From positions 47,501 to 111,500 of the forward strand of contig JAMWET010000939.1 of the NCBI GenBank assembly GCA_024036415.1: 64,000 bases of DNA, given 5' to 3'. This stretch comes from Prochilodus magdalenae. Lineage: Eukaryota; Chordata; Actinopteri; Characiformes; Prochilodontidae. The notes beneath the pieces were generated by a model that made no database searches, was not told the origin of the DNA, and was given only the letters and a program-made list of their open reading frames with translations. Positions 1 through 11,235 of the stretch are shown here, in pieces. Each line of letters opens with the position of its first letter. The first letter of the stretch is position 1. A program made the translations under genes and the position numbers.

Positions 1-131
1 AGAGAGAGAGAGAGAGAGAGAGGGAGTAATAGAGAGGTAGAGAGAGAGGGAGGTAGAGAGAGAGGGAGAGGGAGTAATAGAGAGGTAGAGAGAGAGGGAG
101 AGAGAGAGAGGTAGAGAGAGAGGGAGAGAGT
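1..131 (+). repeat. (GA)n purine microsatellite
   Basis: GAGAGA runs are interrupted by GGGAG and TAGAGAGG. The tract probably continues beyond the window edge. Confidence 0.9.
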
Positions 132-620
132 CTGGAAGTGATTCCTGGCGTGTGACGGGGCTGACAGGCGTGCACAGCTCACTCCGCTCGGAGGAGAAAT
201 AAAGGCTTCACTTTAAGTAGTTCATAAATACAGGCGCTAATAAACGTCAGAGCTCCGTCCACCAGCTTTACGGCTCCTCTTCTGTCCTTCTCATCATCCC
301 CATCAGCCGAGCAAACAGCACGCCAGATCCCACACCCCAACACAAACACTCCCCAACACAGCCCGGCACAAACACTCCGCTGAGTTTACAGCAGGAAGCG
401 CTCGGGAGGCTCCGCGGCCCCGTTTCAACTTTACGCTCCCTTCAGAGGCCCTTAAAGGGCAGGCAGGACGGGGTAGCTGGACACCAGGGTCCGGGACAAA
501 CATCACGTCCCCCCAACCTTCCCCTGTACACATACCGGAACATCTAGCCCCTCCCCGGATCAGAATGGAACCCTCCACCTGTGTTGGGTTCCTAAGGAGA
601 AAACAGGAGCCTGGAGTTTA
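132..620. other. Non-coding interval, no feature recognised
   Basis: Moderately GC-rich non-repetitive sequence. An antisense open frame (303-578) has no recognisable domain and is taken as chance. Confidence 0.5.
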
Positions 621-698
621 CCCATTCCACCTTAAATGGTGCTGCTGTTACATTCTGGGGCCTTATAATAATGGCTACACCATTTAAGGTGGAATGGG
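621..698. repeat. Inverted repeat opening the TTTAAGGTGG array
   Basis: Perfect 21-bp arms at 621-641 and 678-698, with core CACCATTTAAGGTGG and its complement, enclose 36 bp. This could be the terminus of a non-autonomous transposon whose internal sequence seeded the adjacent array. Confidence 0.75.
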
Positions 699-1372
699 AA
701 AAGTTGAAGGAGAAGCTGAGGGGCCTAAACGTAGCCGAAATGCTGCACCATTTAAGGTGGAACCGGGATACTCAACCAAGAAGAGACACAAGGTGTAGCT
801 CAAATGCTGCACCATTTAAGGTGGAATGGGGAAACTCAATCAAGAAGCTGAGGGGCCTAAATGTAGCCCAACTGCTGCACCATTTAAGGTGGAACCGGGA
901 TACTCAATCAAGAAGGTGAGCGGCCTAAATGTAGCCCAACTGCTGCACCATTTAAGGTGGAACCGGGATACTCAACCAAGAAGAGACACAAGGTGTAGCT
1001 CGAATACTGCACCATTTAAGGTGGAATGGGGAAACTCAATCAAGAAGGTGAGGGGCCTAAATGTAGCCCAACTGCTGCACCATTTAAGGTGGAACCGGGA
1101 TACTCAACCAAGAAGAGACGCAAGCTGTAGCTCAAATGCTGCACCATTTAAGGTGGAAAGGGGAAAATCAATCAAGAAGCTGAGGGGCCTAAATGTAGCC
1201 CAACTGCTGCACCATTTAAGGTGGAACGAGGAAACTCAATCAAGAAGAGACGCAAGCTGTAGCCCAAATGCTGCCCCATTTAAGGTGGACTGGGGAAACT
1301 CAGTCAAGAACCTGTGGTGGCAGATGCACCCTAACTGTTGCACCATTTAAGGTGGACTGGGACAATAGGCTG
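678..1372 (+). repeat. 64/68-bp alternating minisatellite
   Basis: CACCATTTAAGGTGG recurs with unit starts at 741, 805, 873, 941, 1005, 1073, 1137, 1205, 1269 and about 1336. Spacings alternate 64 and 68 with one 68/68 doublet. The two subtypes differ in the second half of the unit (AAGAGACACAAGGTG versus GAGGGGCCTAAATG). Overlapping open frames are by-products. Confidence 0.9.
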
Positions 1373-1814
1373 TAACAAAGCCACGAGTCCAGTGTTGTTC
1401 CCCTGGAAATGCATGTCCATGAATTCTGGGGGGCCGGAGCTTCTGAAGGGGGGGCTGTTTCTTGTTTGCTGTTGACTCCAAGTGTCAACGATCATTCTCC
1501 AGAATCCTAATGTCCTACGTTGGCTAATGTGAGGCTAACCCAGATGGGAATTCCTGAGAGTATTCTAATGAGGATTTGGGAATGTTAGCATGAGGCTAAT
1601 CGAAACACGATACGCTAGTTACACTTCCCAGCCTTGTAGCTTCAGAGCAAAGCTAAAGAAGCAAGCTTCCGACACTAAGCATGCCTTCAGTGACTGATTC
1701 CATTTAAATTAAGGTGGAAAACCACAAATCCGGGTAAAGGTATGCAGAAATCCGGATTTCAAGATGGCTGCCGCTGCTTTCGCTAGCTATGCACACTGTA
1801 AACTGTTTTCATAT
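1373..1814. other. Non-coding interval, no gene seen
   Basis: Unique-looking sequence with one more CCATTTAAATTAAGGTGG-like remnant near 1699-1720. No coding or RNA feature is recognised. Confidence 0.5.
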
Positions 1815-2330
1815 CTTTCCGTATGTTGTTTGTGCTCCGTTTTTCCATCCTTTTTTCCCAGCGGCTCCGTTTGGGTCAGCGGAAGGAATTCTCCTCAGCT
1901 GCCCTGGCGTAGCGGAACGAGTGAACGACGGCAGGGCCGCGGATTTGGCTTTAATAACGGCGAGCACAAACACTGTAAATCTGCCGCCCCGAACGACTGC
2001 ATGAAAAGATAACCCAAATCTCAGAGGTCATAATTCTCTCCCTCTCTCTCTCTCTCCCTCTCTCCCTCTCTCTCTTTTTCCCCTCGCTCTGAAGCAGCTG
2101 GTTGTGCTCAGTGCTGGGCCTGACACGGTACTTTGAAATAGCAATCAGGGCCTTTATACTGCAGGGAGGACTCGTAAAAGTGTCAGGCGGAGGAATATAC
2201 GGCGCCATATTTCACCACCCCTCTCTATTTTTAAACGCTGAGTTATGGCGAGAGAAATGGGGCCCCATTAGAGGTGATATGATGGATTCTCTGCCGCGTT
2301 CTGAGGCTCGTTCATCAAGTGGGGGGGCCA
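1815..2330. promoter_or_regulatory. Candidate regulatory island
   Basis: A non-repetitive island is broken by a CT tract (about 2035-2088). It contains TTTGGCTTTAATAACGG near 1943 and a MEF2-like CTATTTTTAAA near 2225. Its texture resembles conserved non-coding elements. Function is inferred. Confidence 0.3.
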
Positions 2331-2338
2331 GAAAAAAC

Positions 2339-2930
2339 TGCAGCTCTCTCTCTCGCTCTCCTCTCTCACTCTTTCTCTTTCTCTCTCTCCTCTCTCACTC
2401 TTTCTCTCTCTCTTTGTCCCTTGCTCTCTCTCTGTCTCTTCTCTGGTTGCTCATTCTCTCTCTCTACCTTTTTTACTCTCTTCTCACTGTTGCTCTCTCT
2501 CTCCCTCCCTCGCTCTTTCCCTCCCTCTCTCTCCTTCTCTCTCTCTCTCTCCCTCTCCTCTGTGCAGCCCCCTGTTCTGGTGGGACGTCGTGGGTAATTT
2601 ATGACACACAGACAGTGTAACCTTCTGCCAGGTTTTGTACAACCAGATTGTTCTCTCTCTCTCTCTCTCTGCCTCTCTCTCTCTCTCTCTCTCTCTCTCT
2701 AATTCTGTCCTTTTTGCTTCCTTTCTTTGCCTTTCTTTCTCTTCTCTGTCTTTTCCTTTTTCTTTCTCTTTTTCCTTTAATTGTTTGCTTCTTTCTTTCC
2801 TCTTTTTGCACTATGTTTTTCTTCCTCTCTTTCCCTTTCCTATAACCCTCGATCTCTCTCTTTCTCCTCCCCGGCTCACTCTCTCTTTGTTTTACCTCCT
2901 TTTTCTCCTGTCTATCTTGGTGTTGAGAGC
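2339..2930 (+). repeat. Pyrimidine-rich (CT)n tracts
   Basis: Two CT/TTTC-rich blocks (2339-2567 and 2650-2930) are separated by about 80 bp of mixed sequence. Apparent Ser/Leu-rich frames here are artefacts of CT repeats. Confidence 0.9.
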
Positions 2931-3955
2931 AGTAGAGTAATCAGTGTTGCCGTCGTGAGTGTTAAGTAAATAAGGTGCAGAGTTGAGAGCAGTAGTTCTA
3001 AGAGTGATCAGTGTTGCAGTAGTGAGTGTTAAGTGAAGGAGTTTCGGAGTTGGGAGCAGTAGTTCTAAGAGTGATCAGTGTTGCAGTAGTGAGTGTTAAG
3101 TGAAGGAGTTTCGGAGTTGGGAGCAGTAGTTCTGAGAGTGATCAGTGTTGCAGTCGTGAGTGTTAAGTGAAGGAGTTTCGGAGTTGAGAGCAGTAGTTCT
3201 GAGAGTGATCAGTGTTGCAGTAGTGAGTGTTAAGTGAAGGAGTTTCGGAGTTGAGAGCAGTAGTTCTGAGAGTGATCAGTGTTGCAGTAGTGAGTGTTAA
3301 GTGAAGGAGTTTCGGAGTTGAGAGCAGTAGTTCTGAGAGTGATCAGTGTTGTTTGCAGTTTTGAGTGGTTAAGATTAAGGCGTTTTGGATTTGAGAACCA
3401 GTAGTTCTGAGAGTGGCTCATGCGTTGTGCAAGTCCTGAGTGTTAAGTGAAGGGAGTCTTCGGAAGTTGAGAGCATTAGTTTCAGAGTGATCAGTGTTGC
3501 AGTAGTGAGTGTTAAGTGAAGGAGTTTCGGAGTTGAGAGCAGTAGTTCTGAGAGTGATCAGTGCTCCTGTAGAGAGTGTTAAGTGAAGGAGTTTCAGAGT
3601 TGAGAGCAGTACTTCTGAGAGTGATCAGTGCTCCTGTAGAGAGTGTTAAGTGAAGGAGTTTCGGAGTTGAGAGCAGTAATTCTGAGAGTGATCAGTGTTG
3701 CAGTAGTGAGTGTTAAGTGAAGGAGTTTCGGAGTTGAGAGCAGTAGTTCTGAGAGTGATCAGTGCTCCTGTAGAGAGTGTTAAGTGAAGGAGTTTCGGAG
3801 TTGAGAGCAGTAATTCTGAAAGTGATCAGTGTTGCAGTAGTGAGTGTTAAGTGAAGGAGTTTTGGAGTTGAGAGCAGTAGTTCTGAGAGTGCTCAGTGTT
3901 GCAGTAGTGAGTGTTAAGTGAAGGAGTTTCGGAGTTGAGAGTGGTGTTAATGACT
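2921..3955 (+). repeat. 67-bp minisatellite
   Basis: About 15 copies with GTGTTAAGTGAAGGAGTTTC once per unit (for example 3026 and 3093). A variant with GTGCTCCTGTAGAGAG recurs at about 3561, 3628 and 3762, and a decayed copy lies at 3350-3480. Confidence 0.95.
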
Positions 3956-3965
3956 CCGGAGTCAC

Positions 3966-4935
3966 TTGGATACTGATTAACTTGTTTGCTGATTGACTTG
4001 CATGCTAATTTTCTCCTATGCTAATTGGCTTGCATAGCTTCTTTGCTGATTGGCCTGCCTACTAATTATTTGAGCACTGATTGACTTGTGTGCTGGTTGA
4101 CTGTCCTGAGTTCTGATTGGCTTGGATGTATTTTTTCTTGTATTGTATTTCATTGATGATGGACTTTCTGACTTGCATGCTAATTGGTTTGAGCTGTGTC
4201 TGAGGTTTGTTTGGCTTGTGTGTTGATTGGCTTGCATAACAATTAGTTTGAGCGCTCTTTGATTTGCACACTAATTAGCTTGAGTGCTGATTGGGTTGCA
4301 TACTAATTGGCTATGACAGTGATTTGCTAGTATACTGATTGGCAACCACACTAATAAGCTAGCATACAAATTGGGCTGTGTGCTGATTGGCTTAATTGCT
4401 AATTGGCTTGATCGTGATTGGGTTGAGTGCTGGGTTGAGATGCTATTTGTCTTGGACGGTGGTTGGCCTGCATACTAATTGGCTACTGCATTAATTAGCT
4501 AGCATACAAATTTACTTGAGTGCTGATAGGCTCAATTGCTAATTGGCTTGAGTGCTGATGGGCTCAATTGCTAATTGACTTGAGTGCTGATAGGCTCAAT
4601 TGCTAATTGACTTGAGTGCTGATAGGCTCAATTGCTAATTGGCTTGAGTGCTGATGGGCTCAATTGCTAATTGGCTTGAGTGCTGATTGGGTTGAATGCT
4701 GGGTTGAGATGCATACTAATGAGCTACCACATTAATTAGCTAGCTTACAAATTGACTCAATTGCTAATAGGCTTGAGTGCTGATTGGCTTAATCACTATT
4801 TTGTTTGAGTGATGATTGGCTTAATTGCTAATTGACATGAGTGCTGATTGGCTTGAGCGCTGATTGACTTGCATGCTAGTTGACTTGTGGGCTAATTAGC
4901 ATGCATGCTTATTGGTCTGTATGCAGATTATGTAC
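3966..4935 (+). repeat. Degenerate short-unit array rich in CTAATTGGCTTGAGTGCTGA
   Basis: The words CTAATTGG, CTGATTGGC, TTGAGTGCTGA and GGCTCAATTG alternate irregularly. A tighter subregion at about 4515-4680 repeats every ~55 bp. It is rich in ATTGG words, which are reverse CCAAT boxes, probably by chance of the unit. Confidence 0.85.
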
Positions 4936-5935
4936 AGTTCGTCCAGTTATAGCCACAGTAGCTACACAGGGACATCCATATTACTGGATGGGTAAACTGA
5001 GTGAGAGAGAGAGAGAGAGACAGAGAGAGAGGGACAGATGAAACTCCAGCTGCTACTCAGCTCTCCCGAACGGCTGCAGGGGACGTCATGTTTCTGAAAT
5101 GGGGCGTGTCCAGTTTACGGCTAAACTCCCGCTCCAACACCACACCAGCGAAGGAGAACCAAACACCGTTTGAAGTCTGCTTAGGTTTTACTCTGCAATG
5201 TGCAACGATCTGATTTGTGGCATAGTCAGGCTGTGTGTTTGGAGAGGGCCTACTCCCGCCCTCACACGCTGATAACTTCACCATGTGGAGGACAATGGCT
5301 GCCTTTGTTTTGGTAAGAAGAGAGCATTTAAGTCCACGACCATGTGCGCATAGCAGACACTTAAAAGCTCAGTAAAAATCTAATCAAGCCTTAGAAGTTG
5401 CTTTTAAGGCGGGTGATCAAAGCATGAGTCATTTTTGGGGCAGGATGATTCACAAAGTTCAGGGCGGTGGTATATCCATGCAGGGCAGGGTTCCATACCG
5501 CCAAGGTAAGGCTGCTCCTCAGGTTAAGGTGTTCAGTAAGATATTAGATATGTATAAAAGTGTTCAGACAGACGTTCCAGCGAGAGAACTCGGTTACTGT
5601 AAGGTCCTGTTGATGCTTCTCCCAGGCTGTTTCTATACGCTGGCCTCCAAAGCCAGACCTTTTGTGTTTATACCAGATCATGTTTTTTCCAACACTGTAT
5701 TCCAAAGATGTCTCACAAAGTCGGGGTGAAGAAAAACCTGTCTCGACTTTCACCGAGCGCTTTGTGATTGTGCAGTTCTATGATTAATAAACTGTTTCAG
5801 CTGGTTTATTTCCTTCTGTTGCTATGGACACCACCATGGATGGTCTACTAATACCCATCAGGATATCATCACCTGTTCATCTGCTCCAGAACAGTTTAGC
5901 CCTCTACAGGCTTCCATTTGCCCTGTCCTGATTCT
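4936..5935. other. Non-coding interval with short (GA)n
   Basis: There is a GA tract at 5001-5034. The rest is mixed sequence with chance open frames (for example 5424-5729) that carry no recognisable domain. No gene is called. Confidence 0.5.
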
Positions 5936-6895
5936 TTTGGCTGTGTTCCTGATATATAGGTAAATAATAGGGCTGTGTTCCTGGGTTGTTGACCAATCAG
6001 AGACTGTGTTCCTGACTTGTATACTAATCAGAGGCTGTGTTCCTGACTTGTCCACCAGTTGGAGGCTGTGTTCCTGACTTATCAACCACTTGGAGGCTGT
6101 GTTTCTGACTTTTTGACCTGTGAGAGGCTGTATTCCGGACTTACCCACCAATCGGAGGCTGTGTTCCTGACTTATCAACCAATCAGAGGCTGTGTTCCTG
6201 ACTTATCAACCAATCGGAGGCTGTGTTCCTGACTTATCAACCAATCAGAGGCTGTGTTCCTGACTTGTATACTAATCAGAGGCTGTGTTCCTGACTTGTA
6301 TACTAATCAGAGGCTGTGTTCTTGACTTGTCCACCAGTTGGAGGCTGTGATCCTGACTTATCAACCAGTTGGGGGCTGTGTTTCTGACTTTTTGACCTGT
6401 GAGAGGCTGTATTCCGGACTTACCCACCAATCCGAGGCTGTGTTCCTGACTTATCAACCAATCAGAGGCTGCATTCCTGACTTATCAACCAATTGGAGGC
6501 TGTGTTCCTGACTTATCAACCACTCGGAGGCTGTGTTCCTGACTTGTCCACTAATCAGAGGCTGTATTCCTGACTTATCAACCAATTGGAGGCTGTGTTC
6601 CTGACTTATCAACCAGTTCGGGGCTGTGTTTCTGACTTCTTGACCTGTGAGAGGCTGTGTTCCGGACTTACCCACCAATCGGAGGCTGTGTTCCTGACTT
6701 GTTCACTAATCAGAAGCTGTGTTCCTGACATGTCCACTAATCAGAGGCTGTATTCCTGACTTATCAACCAATTGGAGGCTGTGTTCCTGACTTGTCCACT
6801 AATCAGAAGCTGTGTTCCTAAATAGTCGGCCAATTGGAGGTTGTTTTCCTGCTTTGTCGACGAATCAAAGGCTATGTTTAGGGCTTATCTAGCGT
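5936..6895 (+). repeat. 31-bp minisatellite with higher-order structure
   Basis: AGGCTGTGTTCCTGACTT recurs every 31 bp (for example 6004 and 6035). A divergent block containing ATTCCGGACTTACCCACC returns at 6133, 6412 and 6660, so blocks of 9 and 8 monomers were amplified. Confidence 0.95.
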
Positions 6896-7802
6896 GAGCG
6901 CTACATCGTCCTGGTACTTTTACCTCTACATGGTCTACAATGTCTTTGGCTTATTAAAACTTTATTTCTGCTGTCCCTGATGTCAGCTGTCTGTAAAGCA
7001 CTGCAGTAATTACTATTAAAGGATATTTACTCTTGTTTGTATGGCACCCTTTGATGTTGCATACCTGAGGGAGTTAAAGCAAACACAGAACCTAGATTCA
7101 AAAAATGTAAATAGTCCTAAAATGAAGTTCTACCTGCTGCGCCGGCTGGAATGGGAATTCCACACAGCCGTGTAATGGAAGAATAATGCGTTCAGGATGA
7201 ACTAACAGCGTGTTGGTGATTTCTCACCGATGGCAGACAGGTTGATCTCAACACCATCTCACTACTAACCCCCTGAGCCGGCTCCTTAAGCCAGGAAAAA
7301 AGCTCTCGGCTTTGCTGTATCCGCCTCCCAGACGCAGATTAAGACTCGGCCTTGGACTAACTCACACCCTCCGTGGGGATGCTCCACTGGAATCCGCTGT
7401 TGGTCTTGGAACGGGTCTAATCTGGGCTGGGGAAACGCCGCCTTGATGTCTTAAGCTTCGATACATCACATACACTCACACGCAAATATTTACCCTCTCA
7501 TCAGCCCATCACTCACGGCCGCGGACAAGCGAGGCTAGAGCCGCTGATTATACAGAAACACTCAGATGAGTCACTAAGTCAACCTGCGTGACTCATGCAC
7601 TCCGCCTCTGTTCCAGGCTGGAGCGCTCCGCCGCTTCCTTCTCCGTAAGTCTCTCTGTTTTCATTTATCAAACAAATCTTTTCTGGTGTAGTGCCGGGCT
7701 TTGTTGGGCTCCCCGTGTTTGTGTTCCATGTCTTTTGCTCTTCCGGTTTCAGCAGCGGCTGCTTTGGTTAAAACGGTTCAGTACATGGGATGTACCTATC
7801 AG
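6896..7802. other. Non-coding interval, possible regulatory content at 7130-7560
   Basis: Mostly unique sequence. The 7130-7560 part is GC-balanced and non-repetitive and could be a conserved element. No gene is recognised. Confidence 0.35.
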
Positions 7803-7961
7803 CCTGTAACCCCTCCACCAGCACCAGTAGCAGATGGGACTGGACTGGGCCTGGACTGGACGAGGTTCTGGATGTAGCCACATCAATGTTTAGACACTCT
7901 TCTATCAGAGAACTGGTCAGGTGGTCCAGATTTGGTGGATGCCTTCCCTGGCACAGTTGCT
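7803..7961. repeat. Dispersed repeat shared with 43980-44145
   Basis: Both loci contain CTGGATGTAGCCACATCAAT and GGTGGATGCCTTCCCTGGCA in the same order and spacing, beginning with CTCCACCAGCACCAGTA. At the second copy it abuts a Tc1-like fragment, so it may be part of the same element. The identity is uncertain. Confidence 0.6.
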
Positions 7962-10081
7962 GGTTCTGTAGGTTAGAGCTGTTTCTCTGGTTCTCCTGTT
8001 AAGTCGGGAGTCTTTTGTGGGTTCTGTAGGTTGGAGCTGTGTTTCTCTGGTTCTCCTGTTAAGTCGTGAGTCTTTTGTGGGTTCTGTAGGTTAGACATGT
8101 GTTTCTCTGGTTCTCCTGTTAAGTCGTGAGTCTGTTGTGGGTTCTGTAGGGTATAGTTGGTTTTCTCTGGTTCTCCTGTTAAGTCGTGAGTCTGTTGTGG
8201 GTTCTGTAGGTTAGAGCTGTGTTTCTCTGGTTCTCCTGTTAAGTCGTGAGTCTGTTGTGGGTTCTGTAGGTTAGAGCTGTGTTTCTCTGGTTCTCCTGTT
8301 AAGTCGTGAGTCTGTTGTGGGTTCTGTAGGTTAGAGCTGTGTTTCTCTGGTTCTCCTGTTAAGTCGTGAGTCTTTTGTGGGTTCTGTAGGTTATAGTTGG
8401 TTTTCTCTGGTTCTCCCGTTAGGTCGTGAGTCTTTTGTGGGTTCTGTAGGTTAGAGCTGTGTTTCTCTGGTTCTCCCGTTAGGTCGTGAGTCTTTTGTGG
8501 GTTCTGTAGGTTAGAGCTGTGTTTCTCTGGTTCTCCCGTTAGGTCGTGAGTCTTTTGTGGGTTCTGTAGGTTAGAGCTGTGTTTCTCCGGTTCTCCTGTT
8601 AAGTCGTGAGTCTTTTGTGGGTTCTGTAGGTTGGAGCTGTGTTTCTCTGGTTCTCCTGTTAAGTCGTGAGTCTGTGGTGGGTTCTGTAGGTTAGAGCTGT
8701 GTTTCTCTGGTTCTCCTGTTAAGTCGTGAGTCTGTGGTGGGTTCTGTAGGGTATAGTTGGTTTTCTCTGGTTCTCCTGTTAAGTCGTGAGTCTTTTGTGG
8801 GTTCTGTAGGTTATAGTTGGTTTTCTCTGGTTCTCCTGTTAAGTCGTGCGTCTTTTGTGGGTTCTGTAGGGTATAGTTGTGTTTCTCTGGTTCTCCTGTT
8901 AAGTCATGAGTCTTTTGTGGGTTCTGTAGGTTGAAGCTGTGTTTCTCTGGTTCTCCTGTTAAGTCGTGAGTCTGTTGTGGGTTCTGTAGGGTATAGTTGG
9001 TTTTCTCTGGTTCTCCTGTTAAGTTGTGAGTCTGTTGTGGGTTCTGTAGGATATAGTTGGTTTTCTCTGGTTCTCCTGTTAAGTCTTGAGTCCGTGGTGG
9101 GTTCTGTAGGTTACAGCTGTGTTTCTCTGGTTCTCCGGTTAAGTCTTGAGTCTTTTGTGGGTTCTGTAGGTTAGAGCTGTGTTTCTCTGGTTCTCCCGTT
9201 AAGTCGTGAGTCTGTGGTGGGTTCTGTAGGGTATAGTTGGTTTTCTCTGGTTCTCCTGTTAAGTTGTGGGTCTGTTGTGGGTTCTGTAGGGTATAGTTGG
9301 TTTTCTCTGGTTCTCCCGGTAAGTTGTGAGTCCGTGGTGGGTTCTGTAGGTTAGACCTGTGTTTCTCCGGTTCTCCGGTTAAGTCGTGAGTCTGTGGTGG
9401 GTTCTGTAGGTTAGAGCTGTGTTTCTCTGGTTCTCCCGGTAAGTTGTGAGTCCGTGGTGGGTTCTGTAGGTTAGAGCTGTGTTTCTCTGGTTCTCCCGGT
9501 AAGTCGTGAGTCCGTGGTGGGTTCTGTAGGTTAGAGCTGTGTTTCTCTGGTTCTCCGGTTAAGTCGTGAGTCCGTGGTGGGTTCTGTAGGTTAGAGCTGT
9601 GTTTCTCTGGTTCTCCGGTTAAGTTGTGAGTCCGTGGTGGGTTCTGTAGGTTAGAGCTGTGTTTCTCTGGTTCTCCCGGTAAGTCGTGAGTCCGTGGTGG
9701 GTTCTGTAGGTTAGAGCTGTGTTTCTCTGGTTCTCCCGGTAAGTCGTGAGTCCGTGGTGGGTTCTGTAGGTTGGAGCTGTGTTTCTCTGGTTCTCCGGTT
9801 AAGTCGTGAGTCTGTGGTGGGTTCTGTAGGTTAGAGCTGTGTTTCTCTGGTTCTCCTGTTAAGTCGTGAGTCCGTGGTGGGTTCTGTAGGTTGGAGCTGT
9901 GTTTCTCTGGTTCTCCCGGTAAGTCGTGAGTCCGTGGTGGGTTCTGTAGGTTAGAGCTGTGTTTCTCTGGTTCTCCTGTTAAGTCGTGAGTCCGTGGTGG
10001 GTTCTGTAGGTTGGAGCTGTGTTTCTCTGGTTCTCCGGTTAAGTCGTGAGTCCGTGGTGGGTTCTGTAGGTTAGAGCTGTT
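7962..10081 (+). repeat. 60-bp minisatellite, about 35 copies
   Basis: The array has an almost indel-free 60-bp period with GTGGGTTCTGTAGGTTAGAG in each unit. Variant words shift along the array (TTTTGTGG or TGTTGTGG early, CCGTGGTGG late). Because 60 is a multiple of 3, spurious VGSVGYSWFSLVLLLS-type frames stay open. Confidence 0.97.
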
Positions 10082-10420
10082 GCAGAGAGAGCCTGTGTTG
10101 GGTACAGGAATGTGGAGGCGATTCAGGTCGTGGTGTTTCTTATGAAGAACCGCGGAGTGAAGGAAGTTCTGCTTTTCCTCAGCGTCAGTGCGGCTCTCTC
10201 ATGTCACTCACACGCCATAAACCTGTCCGTCCTTCTTCTCCCAGGCGCGTATTATTTCTGGAGAAGACCTCCAGGCTCCGGCCTTCGGTTCCCCAGCACG
10301 CACCTCATCAGTCACACGCACCTAATTAAATACTGATCTGCGTGTACGGGCTCCTCTGTCTGCAGCCGCTCCCACTCGGGTCCTCTTACATCTCTCCCTC
10401 TGTGTGAGAGGGACGATCCG
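10082..10420. promoter_or_regulatory. Candidate regulatory island
   Basis: Non-repetitive sequence lies between two related arrays and contains CACCTAATTAAATACTGATC near 10319. It looks like a conserved non-coding element. The open frame at 10112-10336 shows no known domain. Confidence 0.3.
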
Positions 10421-10658
10421 ACTCTGCACACCGCAACCAGAGCACGGAAACATCTTCACGCACATACCAGAGGCATGATATTAAAGCTATATCTGCTCTG
10501 GGCATCGGTGGTGCACTAGACCTAGAACCCTCAGCTCCATAGCTGTCAACACACCTTCCACAACTTCCAGAAGAACCAGAGATCTTTCATCTCCGGAAAA
10601 TGTTCCCATCGTAAATCAGAGCGAGACTGGTTGGTTCCCCTGTCACTTCCTAGTTATG

Positions 10659-11235
10659 TTCTAACCTATAGAACCAACAGAATACTCCAGCCTTTGTAGT
10701 AGAACCAGAGAACAACAGTTATAACCTACAGAACCCACAAAATACTCCAGGCTTTGTAGTAGAACCAGAGAAAAGGAGCTGTAACTTATAGAACCAACAA
10801 AATACTCCAGGCTTTGTAGTAGAACCAGAGAACAACAGTTATAACCTACAGAACCCACAAAATACTCCAGGCTTTGTAGTAGAACCAGAGAACAACAGTT
10901 ATAACCTACAGAACCCACAAAATACTCCAGGCTTTGTAGTAGAACCAGAGAACAACAGTTATAACCTACAGAACCCACAAAATACTCCAGGGTTTGTAGT
11001 AGAACCAGAGAACAACAGTTATAACCTACAGAACCCACAAAATACTCCAGGCTTTGCAGTAGAACAAGATAAAAACGGTTCTAACCTACAGAACCCAGAA
11101 AATTACTACATACTTTGTAGTAGAACCAGAGAAAAGGACCTGTAACCTATAGAACCAACAAACTACTCCAGGCTTTGTAGTAGAACCAAAAAATTGGTTC
11201 TAACCTAGAGAACCAACAAAATACTCAAGTAAAAT
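10659..11235 (-). repeat. 60-bp minisatellite, inverted relative to 7962-10081
   Basis: About nine copies with AATACTCCAGGCTTTGTAGT. The reverse complement carries TTGTGGGTTCTGTAGGTTA and TTCTCTGGTTCT at the same spacing as the 7.96-10.08 kb unit, so both arrays belong to one family in opposite orientation. Confidence 0.9.

Noticed and set aside
3966..4935. Dense ATTGG words as a cluster of functional CCAAT boxes
   Set aside because: The words are part of a degenerate tandem repeat unit, and no promoter or gene lies nearby.
5936..6895. CRISPR-like regular direct repeats (31 bp here, 30 bp at 53.1-54.2 kb, 60 bp at 8-10 kb)
   Set aside because: The units abut without unique spacers, no cas genes are present, and the genome is vertebrate. 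These are minisatellites.
8734..11038. VGSVGY-S-FSLVLL repeat proteins on both strands
   Set aside because: Translations of the 60-bp minisatellites, again divisible by three. No family resemblance.
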